From: Oscillospiraceae bacterium | GTDB lineage: Bacteria > Bacillota > Clostridia > Oscillospirales > Ruminococcaceae | Direction of reading: 5' to 3' | Length of the DNA: 64,000 nucleotides | Assembly: GCA_017829005.1 (NCBI GenBank) | Contig: JAGAJF010000103.1 | Coordinates: 1-64,000, forward strand | Shown: one piece after another, positions 1 to 7,544 of the stretch | Layout: each line of letters starts with the position of its first letter | Numbering within the stretch: position 1 is the first letter of the stretch | Position numbers and translations under genes: made by a program | The notes under the pieces: generated by a model | Databases searched by the model: none | What the model was told of the DNA's origin: nothing | Seen by the model: only the letters and a program-made list of their open reading frames with translations

Positions 1-1815
1 AAAGTCTTTTACAAGTGCGCTGGCAGAATAGCCTGTTTTGAGTCTGGCTATATGGTCAGCCTTGCCCTTGGGGTCGGAAGCACGTCCGAGTAGATTTACG
101 TACAGACGCTCTACAAATGCAGCTACCTTTTCTTCGTCAAAAGACGATAAAACCTTAGGAACCACCTCAAGCTTGTATGCGGAGCAGCCGCTAACGGAGC
201 AGCATATCTTCCGAATACCCTCTGTTGTTTCGGTAGCGGCAAGGGTTATGGAAGAGGTGCCGTTATAATTATGGGTGTGAGCTGGTCCGCCGGGGATATA
301 AACCTTCGTGAGGGTGAGAGCCGAACCGGTGTCACCGATATAGAACTTGTCCAGACCCGAAAAGCTGCCGCCGAAAGCGTTAATCAGAGTCTCATAGGAC
401 CATATTGCCATACCGTTTGACGCACTGTCGGGTACCACCTTGCACCAGGCTTTTGAGTCTGCATCATCCATATCCTGAAGAATGGCTTCGGGTGCGGAAT
501 TGCTTGAATATTCGGCATAGAGCTTATCACCGCTCTTCATATTGAGCAGGAAAGAAAGGTCGGTGGTAGAAAAAGCCTGACCGTAGCCGCTGCAGTAGCT
601 GCTTCCGGAGAAAAGTATCTGACTGCCGCTTGTGGCTGTTTCATAAGGGGGATTTCCGCTGTAAGCATTTACGAGAGCTGTTGCAACACTGTCATATGTA
701 AATGTCAGAGACGATCTGTTGAACAAACCGAAGTTCTCGGCTCCTGTTCCGAATGCGTTGTTATCCCACCAAATGCAGGGAATGTTTTCCTCGGCAAACT
801 GTCTTGCGAAAGAGGCATAGCTCTTTGCATATGTGGCACGGTCTGAGGTGTTATTCTTGTTGCAGGCACCGAATTCACCGATAACAACGGGGATACCCTT
901 GCTTAAAAATGCGGAATGAAGAGTAGTGAATACTCCGGACAGAGAGGTGTGATCGGAGTCTATCCAATCTGAATGACCTGTACCCTCAAATGCAAAATCA
1001 AAGGGAAGGTATGCGTGAATGGATACCGCAACCATATTATCGGAAGCCGGCTTTTTCCAGCCCTCGACCTTTGGAGCGTCGGCAGAAGCACAGTATGTAG
1101 GCATCATAATAAGACGGCTTGCATTGTTTCCGCCTGTTGCTCTTATAGCGGCACGGCCTGCCTCGTTATATGTGTTCACGCAGGCATAATAGCTTGAATT
1201 GCCTGTCCAGTCCTCGCCATATCTGGGTTCGTTGATGGTCTCGAATATCAGTTTGTCGCCGTAGTTTTTGAAGTAGTTTCCTACCTGAGTCCAGACAGCT
1301 TTTATTTCATTGCATACTCTGGTCTGGACAGAGGAATCGGTCGATACCATTGTCTGGATATCGTTATGATGAATGTTAATAATAACATACATATCGTTTG
1401 ACAGACCGTAGTTTACGACCTCTGCCACTCTTTTCAGGTAATTTGTGTCAATAGTGTAGCTTGAGGCGTTAGTATAGTGCATATCCCAGCGCACGGGTAT
1501 TCTGAGAGTTTTAAATCCCTTTGCGGCAACAGCATCTATCATCGCCTTTGTGGTAACGGGATTGCCCCAGGAGGTTTCATCGCCTGTATCTGTTTCCAGA
1601 GAATTTCCAAGATTCCAACCTGCGCCCATATCAGAGACAAGCTGGAATGCGGTCAGACCTCTCATCTGATTTGTTGATGCGTCTTTTTCCGAAATTTCGG
1701 GTACCACAGTCTCATACCCGATATCGGAGTATTCGAATGCGTCAGCTTGTGCAGGAATAAAGCTGAATACTGCCGCAAAGACCAGTAGCAGGGACATTAT
1801 TCTTCTGAACTTCAT
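1..1815 (-). CDS. Secreted GH5 endoglucanase with C-terminal accessory domains (partial at window edge)
   Basis: The reading frame opens at ATG 1815 after an AGGGGGAA ribosome site and runs 605 codons to base 1 without a stop, so the C terminus lies outside the window. Residues 1-26 are a signal peptide. Residues ~50-390 are a glycoside hydrolase family 5 barrel: GWNLGNS near 66, paired His near 149, acid/base Glu196 in the INEP motif and nucleophile Glu314 in IGEF. These match cellulases, probably subfamily 4 (inferred). Residues ~397-508 form a beta-sandwich-like module resembling the one in the protein at 32418-33230. A His/Cys-rich ribbon follows (513-545), then the start of a DUF4214 domain (from ~560, FVERLYVNLLGR). 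No dockerin is visible before the edge. Export and cellulose or beta-glucan cleavage are confident; the accessory modules are less so. Confidence 0.9.
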   Translation of the reverse strand, partial: MKFRRIMSLLLVFAAVFSFIPAQADAFEYSDIGYETVVPEISEKDASTNQMRGLTAFQLVSDMGAGWNLGNSLETDTGDETSWGNPVTTKAMIDAVAAKGFKTLRIPVRWDMHYTNASSYTIDTNYLKRVAEVVNYGLSNDMYVIINIHHNDIQTMVSTDSSVQTRVCNEIKAVWTQVGNYFKNYGDKLIFETINEPRYGEDWTGNSSYYACVNTYNEAGRAAIRATGGNNASRLIMMPTYCASADAPKVEGWKKPASDNMVAVSIHAYLPFDFAFEGTGHSDWIDSDHTSLSGVFTTLHSAFLSKGIPVVIGEFGACNKNNTSDRATYAKSYASFARQFAEENIPCIWWDNNAFGTGAENFGLFNRSSLTFTYDSVATALVNAYSGNPPYETATSGSQILFSGSSYCSGYGQAFSTTDLSFLLNMKSGDKLYAEYSSNSAPEAILQDMDDADSKAWCKVVPDSASNGMAIWSYETLINAFGGSFSGLDKFYIGDTGSALTLTKVYIPGGPAHTHNYNGTSSITLAATETTEGIRKICCSVSGCSAYKLEVVPKVLSSFDEEKVAAFVERLYVNLLGRASDPKGKADHIARLKTGYSASALVKDF

Positions 1816-1875
1816 AAAAACATTCCCCCTAATTTAAATAAACAAAAATAAAAAAATTCAAACATAATTTACCTT

Positions 1876-1904
1876 ATTATACCATTTATAACGCAGGATT
1901 TCAA
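1876..1904 (-). promoter_or_regulatory. Sigma-A-type promoter of the GH5 gene
   Basis: Read on the minus strand, TTGAAA (1899-1904) and TATAAT (1876-1881) are separated by 17 bases, and the GH5 start codon lies about 60 bases downstream. The gene can therefore be transcribed independently of the glycan operon that ends at 1963. Confidence 0.75.
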
Positions 1905-1962
1905 TAAGTTTCAAATATTTTATTTGATATTTTTCACATTCCCGAGGACAGTTCGGAATATT

Positions 1963-3294
1963 TCAGCAGCCTACTCCATAATATTTGAAATTGTTCTTGA
2001 CGTCCTGATTTTTTGCAAAAACATTTCGCAGGTCGAAGAAATAATTGTCACGCATAAGTGCTGACACTCTGGTCATATCAGCTCCTCTGAACTGATGCCA
2101 TTCGGTCATCAGAACAAGAACATCGCTGTTTTCACAGGCAGCATATTCATTTTCACAGTATTCGATCTGAGCCTCTTCGTCTGCCAGTCTCCATTTAGCC
2201 TCGTTCATACCCTCGGGGCAGTAGGCTTTGATCTTGATGCCTGCTTTCACAAGCTCCTTTATAATGTCAATGGAGGGAGCCTCTCTCATATCGTCGGTGT
2301 CGGGCTTGAATGACAGACCCCACATTGTAACTGTGGTGGAAGAAAGCTCCTTGCCGTCCTCTTTCAGACGGGTAATAATGCGCTCCGCCATTTTTTTCTT
2401 CTGCTTTTCGTTGGCGGCAATGGCAGCCTCCACCACAAGCATCTGCTCGTCGTATTTATGGGCTATATCGGCAATAGCCTTTGTGTCCTTGGGGAAGCAG
2501 GAGCCGCCGTAGCCGGGACCTGCGTGGAGGAATTTGGGAGAAATTCTGCCGTCCATACCCATACCTCTTGCTATCTCCTGGATATTTGCACCCACCTTGT
2601 CGGCAAGAAGTGCCATTTCGTTGATAAAGGAAATTTTAACAGCAAGAAATGCGTTGGAAGCATATTTTATCATTTCGGCAGTTTCAAGGTTTGTAATAAG
2701 GAAAGGTGTCTGATTGATGAAAAGCACATCGTAGACCTTTTTCATTATTTCAATAGCCTTTTCGCTTTCGGAGCCGATGACCACCCTGTCGGGAGTGAGG
2801 CAGTCACGGACAGCCTTGCCCTCTCTTAAAAATTCTGGGTTGGAAACAATGTCAAAATCATAATTTACCTGACGGCTGTCAAGCTCCTTTTGTATAACGC
2901 TTTTAACTATTCTTCCCGTTCCCACGGGGACCGTTGACTTGTCCACGATGACCTTATAGCCGTTAAGAGCCTTGCCGATGCTTTCGGCAACGGACATCAC
3001 ATATTTCAGGTCTGCGCTGCCGTCGTCCTTGGGGGGAGTTCCCACCGCAATAAACAGCACCTCGCTGTTTTCAACAGTTTCCTTCATATCTGTTGAAAAC
3101 TTCAGCCTGCCAAGAGAAACGTTCTTGTCAAGCAGCTCCTTGAGTCCCGGCTCATAAATGGGCAGAATACCCTTTCTGAGCTTCTCTATCTTTTCGCTGG
3201 CAACGTCCATACAGGTAACGTTCATTCCGAATTCGGACATTATAACGCCCTGCACCAGTCCTACATAGCCTGTTCCTATTACGCCAATGTTCAT
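1963..3294 (-). CDS. ugd: UDP-glucose 6-dehydrogenase
   Basis: Oxidises UDP-glucose to UDP-glucuronate with two NAD+, supplying glucuronic acid for surface polymers. The N-terminal Rossmann motif is GVIGTGYVGL, the catalytic Cys sits in GSCFPKD, and the C-terminal UDP-binding domain is complete; 443 residues is normal for the family. ATG 3294 is preferred over the in-frame TTG at 3303 because a GAAAGTGAG stretch lies about 9 bases before it. It is the last gene of the long minus-strand glycan operon, 10 bases after the GT2 gene. It suggests that glucuronate, or a sugar derived from it, is part of the polymer (inferred). Confidence 0.93.
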   Translation of the reverse strand: MNIGVIGTGYVGLVQGVIMSEFGMNVTCMDVASEKIEKLRKGILPIYEPGLKELLDKNVSLGRLKFSTDMKETVENSEVLFIAVGTPPKDDGSADLKYVMSVAESIGKALNGYKVIVDKSTVPVGTGRIVKSVIQKELDSRQVNYDFDIVSNPEFLREGKAVRDCLTPDRVVIGSESEKAIEIMKKVYDVLFINQTPFLITNLETAEMIKYASNAFLAVKISFINEMALLADKVGANIQEIARGMGMDGRISPKFLHAGPGYGGSCFPKDTKAIADIAHKYDEQMLVVEAAIAANEKQKKKMAERIITRLKEDGKELSSTTVTMWGLSFKPDTDDMREAPSIDIIKELVKAGIKIKAYCPEGMNEAKWRLADEEAQIEYCENEYAACENSDVLVLMTEWHQFRGADMTRVSALMRDNYFFDLRNVFAKNQDVKNNFKYYGVGC

Positions 3295-3304
3295 TTTAAA
3301 CAAC

Positions 3305-4390
3305 TCACTTTCTAAAAATCAGATCCGTTAATAATACACAATTAAGCAGCGTCAGCAGCTTTGGGTGCATATTTGCAATGCTTTTTCTAACGCCGAATTG
3401 TTCTAATGTAGTTTTACAATCAATGTTCTGATTATATTTACTTTTTATTCCGTATACCATATATGCAACGGAAATATCTAAAATAAGTTTTTTGAACTTA
3501 CTGTTTTTATGGTATTGATTTATATAGTAGTTTCCGAATCCATATATTATACCAATGACATTTAACTGTGCATCATAATTTAAAAAACCGTTTGACTGAA
3601 TTCTTTTTGAAAATAAAAAATCCGGAATAATTTGAACTGTCTCATTTTTCATCATTTTAATATAAAACATACAATCGGCAATTTCATAATCCGGATTAAA
3701 GCCACCATATTGTATGAATGTTGATTTTTTAAACAACATACATCCTGTTGTAGGAATAATATTTCTTAATACGTCATCAGGCTTTAAATGAAAAGATTTA
3801 TTATTTCTTAAAGCTTGTAATATTTTTTGCGCTTTTGATAGATTATTGATATAACTTCCATCAACTCCGTCAAGTTGAACTATCGTGCCTTTAAATGAAG
3901 CAACTAATGCTGAGTTTGTTTTTTTGGCAGTCTCATATAGCCGTTTTAAGCATCCGTCATTCATAACGTCATCATTGTTCAATAAAACTATTAACTCGGA
4001 ATTACACAATTCAACTGCTCTGTTCCAATTTGGATACATACCAAAATCAAAATCTGTCCTATAATAAAATATGTTGTTATACTTTGTGCAATATTCATTC
4101 ATCAAAGCTTCTGTTTCATTGTCACCGACAGTATAATTATCAGAAATAATTATTTCATACTCAAAGTCAACTTTTTGTTTTAATATGCTGTCAATCGCTT
4201 CTCTAAGAACTTTTGCTCTGCCTTTATAAGTAGGAATACATACACTTAACAAAGGAGTATTCTGTTTGTTTTCTGAACCCGCTACTAAAACAGATTTTAC
4301 GTTTTTCCATTTAGCCAAAGAATCATACGGCAAATCCCACGAATCAAAAAAATTTGAATTATACTTATTTATAATTTCTTTAAGCTCCAT
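3305..4390 (-). CDS. Family 2 glycosyltransferase
   Basis: A 361-residue GT-A enzyme. The nucleotide-binding start is LSVCIPTYKGRAKVL (~48-62), followed by IISDNYTVGD and the metal-binding NNDD motif (~137-140), then a region with a GCMLFKKS motif typical of rhamnosyl- or galactosyl-type GT2 proteins. It probably adds one sugar in the cytosol during polymer assembly; donor and acceptor cannot be read from sequence. The ATG follows AGAGGAAG and overlaps the end of the upstream membrane-protein gene by 11 bases. The gene is much more AT-rich than the rest of the operon, as is its upstream partner, which hints at later acquisition. Confidence 0.85.
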   Translation of the reverse strand: MELKEIINKYNSNFFDSWDLPYDSLAKWKNVKSVLVAGSENKQNTPLLSVCIPTYKGRAKVLREAIDSILKQKVDFEYEIIISDNYTVGDNETEALMNEYCTKYNNIFYYRTDFDFGMYPNWNRAVELCNSELIVLLNNDDVMNDGCLKRLYETAKKTNSALVASFKGTIVQLDGVDGSYINNLSKAQKILQALRNNKSFHLKPDDVLRNIIPTTGCMLFKKSTFIQYGGFNPDYEIADCMFYIKMMKNETVQIIPDFLFSKRIQSNGFLNYDAQLNVIGIIYGFGNYYINQYHKNSKFKKLILDISVAYMVYGIKSKYNQNIDCKTTLEQFGVRKSIANMHPKLLTLLNCVLLTDLIFRK

Positions 4391-5324
4391 AATTCTTCCT
4401 CTTTTCTATTTGATCTGATATTAAAGCAATAGTAAACGCTAATACATCAGAAATAATGCCGGATAATCTAAACATCAGAACATATAGCATAACAGAATTT
4501 TCGTATACATTCGTGGATATCAGCAGCATTACCGATTCTCTGATGCCGATTCCTCCGGGTGAACCAGGAGTAATAAAGCCGATGATCCAGGCAAACATAT
4601 ATGCACCAACGATTCCAATAATATCACTGCTGATTATACTTGAACCGAATACAAGTCGTGCACAAATATAGTTTATTACAGCAGATATTCCGATAACTAT
4701 AATATAATAGGAACAGCCGCAAAAAATAAATTTTTTGTTTTTGCCTTTTATCGCTTCAATATATCTGGAAAAATATCCTCCTAATTTTTTCCTCAGACAG
4801 AATATTATGATTATGGCTATAGTCAGGCATATTGCCCCTGCAATTAAAAATACAACAAAATTATCTTTATATTTTTCAAGCAGTACAGCAATTGATTTTC
4901 CCAACAGCAAAACGGAAAAAATTCCTGTTACAAATATATTGAAAAAAATATCTAATATAGTTGAGCAGGCTACATCAATATGACTGATGTCCATATCTGA
5001 GGCTAATTTATTTCTTCCGATATATTGAAAAACATTTCCCGGAAGATATTTCAATATGTTGGATTTTGCATATGTCGACATTGCTTTTTTAAAGCTTATT
5101 TCCTTATCTGAAAAAGCTTTTATAAAATTAAGCCACGGATAGCTGCCTGCTAAAACTGATACTGTTTGAAATGCTGCCGCAATTGCCAACGCACAAAGCA
5201 TATTTTGACTTGTAAATTCTGAAAAATCAACATCCATTTCAATGATTTTTTTGACCAGGTATATGAGGGCAATAACGGTTAAACATATGCCCACAGGCTT
5301 CAAGTATTTTTTTATTTTATCCAT
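4380..5324 (-). CDS. Lysylphosphatidylglycerol synthase TM / UPF0104 family membrane protein
   Basis: A 314-residue polytopic protein with about 8 hydrophobic segments and the family signature TPGSPGGIGIRE near residue 255. Relatives are the flippase half of MprF and AglD-type proteins, which sit in glycan and lipid pathways and may move lipid-linked substrates. Here it lies between a GT2 gene and a GT4 gene, a few genes downstream of a polyprenyl-phosphate sugar synthase and a GT-C-like transferase, so a role in flipping a lipid-linked sugar is a reasonable inference, not shown. It has no soluble lysyl-transferase domain. It shares the AT-rich composition of the next gene. The start ATG follows AGGAAGAGG. 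Confidence 0.8.
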   Translation of the reverse strand: MDKIKKYLKPVGICLTVIALIYLVKKIIEMDVDFSEFTSQNMLCALAIAAAFQTVSVLAGSYPWLNFIKAFSDKEISFKKAMSTYAKSNILKYLPGNVFQYIGRNKLASDMDISHIDVACSTILDIFFNIFVTGIFSVLLLGKSIAVLLEKYKDNFVVFLIAGAICLTIAIIIIFCLRKKLGGYFSRYIEAIKGKNKKFIFCGCSYYIIVIGISAVINYICARLVFGSSIISSDIIGIVGAYMFAWIIGFITPGSPGGIGIRESVMLLISTNVYENSVMLYVLMFRLSGIISDVLAFTIALISDQIEKRKNYGA

Positions 5325-5356
5325 ATAACCTCTTCCTGAAGTGATAAATTTTCAGT

Positions 5357-6490
5357 TCACTTGGAAATTCTTTTAATAATATCCCCGACGACCTCGTTCA
5401 TTCGGTCCCAGGAATACTTATATGCCTCGTTTTTCACATTTTCGGAAAATTCCTCTTCCTTGTTTTCTCTGAAATACCTGATAACGGCGTCGGCTAAAGC
5501 GTCGGGATCTTTTGGCTCAACAAGGAAGCCTGTTTTTCCGTCAATAACAACATCGGGCAGACCGCCTACCCTTGTAGCAATGACGGGCTTGTCAAAGCCG
5601 TAAGCAATCTGCACTATACCGCTCTGTGTAGCGGATTCATAGGGCAGGACAACAATATCCGAAGCGGCAAAATATTTTTCTATCTCCTTATCGGAAACAT
5701 ATCCGCTGACAACAGTCGTGTTAGCTTCAATGTTATTATTTTTTATAAGCGACATATATTCCTCTTTGTCGTTGCCGAACTCGCCTACTATAAGCAGTTG
5801 GATATTTTTTTCAAAATTGGTTATTTTCGGCATAGCGTTAATGATATGCTTTAAGCCCTTATATTCACGTACAAAGCCGAAAAACAGCAGCAGCTTTTTT
5901 CCGGGGGCTATCCCAAGTTCCTTATAAGCCTCGGAAGCGGTTATGTTTCTGAGCTTGAAAGCGTTAAAAGTCGGAAGGGCTGTGGTGGTGTATATGGGAT
6001 CATTGATAATAGAGCAAAGATCATCAGCATCCATATGGGAATGTGTTATATATGCGCTGCCTGTTTTTAAAGTGAGCTTTGTAAGAAATCTGTCCAGAGG
6101 AAATCGCTCATGGGGAAAAACGTTATGACATACGAAGATCTTGGGGTATTTCTTTAAAAGCTTATTCAGAAAAAAATAACAAGGGGAGAAATAAGGGTGC
6201 CACCACTGAATTATAATGTGATCGGGGTTTATCTGCCTGATTTTTTTAGCAGTACTGAGCCAGTTGAAAGGGTTTGCAGTATTGATAAGATACTCAGCAT
6301 CCTCAACTTTGCTTATATCGTTCTCATAGTCACGCTGTTCCTTCTTATACATAAATTTAGGGTACTGCATTTTGTATGAAACGGTGTGGACTTCGAAATC
6401 CTTTTTAAGATTTTTGACCATAAATCCTGTATAATGAGCTATGCCGCCCTTATACGGATATACAGGGCCGATCATTACTATTTTTTTCAT
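5357..6490 (-). CDS. Family 4 glycosyltransferase
   Basis: A 377-residue GT-B enzyme of the GT4 family. It opens with IGPVYPYKGGIAHYTGFMV, the acceptor-side glycine loop, and has the donor-domain motif LLFFGFVREYKGLKHII (~205) and an EX7E-like stretch ESATQSGIVQIA (~290), followed by GKTGFLVEPKD. GT4 enzymes are retaining and typically use GDP-mannose, UDP-GlcNAc or similar donors; given ManC/Gmd/Rmd in the same operon, GDP-mannose or GDP-D-rhamnose is plausible here. Its start overlaps the end of the upstream GT2 gene by one base. Confidence 0.88.
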   Translation of the reverse strand: MKKIVMIGPVYPYKGGIAHYTGFMVKNLKKDFEVHTVSYKMQYPKFMYKKEQRDYENDISKVEDAEYLINTANPFNWLSTAKKIRQINPDHIIIQWWHPYFSPCYFFLNKLLKKYPKIFVCHNVFPHERFPLDRFLTKLTLKTGSAYITHSHMDADDLCSIINDPIYTTTALPTFNAFKLRNITASEAYKELGIAPGKKLLLFFGFVREYKGLKHIINAMPKITNFEKNIQLLIVGEFGNDKEEYMSLIKNNNIEANTTVVSGYVSDKEIEKYFAASDIVVLPYESATQSGIVQIAYGFDKPVIATRVGGLPDVVIDGKTGFLVEPKDPDALADAVIRYFRENKEEEFSENVKNEAYKYSWDRMNEVVGDIIKRISK

Positions 6491-7464
6491 TAGTCAGATC
6501 CTTTCAGCGAAGCGTCTTTATCGCTTTTTTCACAATCCATTTTTCTTACCCTGTACTGTACGTCCTCAAGGATTTTCCTGTTAGCCGCAATGGTATCTCC
6601 CAGCAGACCCACAATAACAGCCATAAAGCCCAGTATCATAAGTATAGCCACAAGGATAAGGAGCTGAACGTGGCCGCCTGCCCGTCCGAAGCTGCTGTCA
6701 ATGAGATACCAGATACCTGTTATCAGACCCAGCAGAAAGCTTGCTGCACCAATGGTACCGAAGAATTTCAGGGGCTTGTACATAAGGAAAGAGCGGATGA
6801 TTACCGAAGCCGAACGCTTCATATATCTCCACATACTCGAGAAAAGTCTCGAGGGGCGGGTCTCCCCGTTCGTCCTTATGGGAACGGAGGTCATTGCTAT
6901 CTTGTTATGTCCTGCCTGGATAATGGTCTCAAGGGTATAAGTATAGTTGTTTACAACGTTCAGTCTCAGGGCAGCCTCCCTTGAATACGCTCTGAAGCCG
7001 CTGGGAGCGTCGGGTATATCCGTACCCGAAGCAACACGTACTACCCAGCTTCCCAGATGTTGGAACTTCTTCTTTTTCCAGGAAAAATGCTCGGTCTGGT
7101 CAATCGGTCTTTCGCCTATGACAATATCAGCCTTTCCGTCAAGAATGGGACGGACAAGCTTTTCGATATCTGCGCCGTTATACTGATTATCTGCGTCCGT
7201 GTTCACGATAATATCGGCACCCAGATGCAGGCAGGCGTCAAGTCCTGCCATAAATCCCTTTGCCAGACCCTTGTTCTGCTTAAAGGACACGATGTGCTGA
7301 AAGCCCAGCTCTCTTGCTTTTGCAACAGTATTGTCGCTGCTGCCGTCATTGATGATGAGATATTCGATCTCGTCGATGCCGTCGATGGCTTTCGGCAGGT
7401 CGTTATAGGTTATTTCAAGAGTTTCCTCTTCATTAAAACAGGGTATCTGAATAATTAGCTTCAT
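6490..7464 (-). CDS. Polyprenyl-phosphate glycosyltransferase (DPM1/GtrB-type GT2)
   Basis: A 324-residue protein with an N-terminal GT2 domain (IIQIPCFNEEETL, LIINDGSSDNT, NTDADNQY) and two C-terminal transmembrane helices (~230-250 and ~265-290), the layout of dolichol-phosphate mannose synthase and bacterial GtrB/ArnC enzymes. Such enzymes load a single sugar onto undecaprenyl phosphate on the cytosolic face. The next gene encodes a large GT-C-like membrane protein able in principle to use that lipid-linked sugar outside the cell, so the two are likely functional partners (inference). The sugar is unknown. Confidence 0.88.
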   Translation of the reverse strand: MKLIIQIPCFNEEETLEITYNDLPKAIDGIDEIEYLIINDGSSDNTVAKARELGFQHIVSFKQNKGLAKGFMAGLDACLHLGADIIVNTDADNQYNGADIEKLVRPILDGKADIVIGERPIDQTEHFSWKKKKFQHLGSWVVRVASGTDIPDAPSGFRAYSREAALRLNVVNNYTYTLETIIQAGHNKIAMTSVPIRTNGETRPSRLFSSMWRYMKRSASVIIRSFLMYKPLKFFGTIGAASFLLGLITGIWYLIDSSFGRAGGHVQLLILVAILMILGFMAVIVGLLGDTIAANRKILEDVQYRVRKMDCEKSDKDASLKGSD

Positions 7465-7544
7465 TTACAATTATCCTTTCGTAGAAGCAATGCTTCTCAT
7501 CTTATTTGTCATCAGCTGAATAACATAGTTCTATAATCAAAAAT

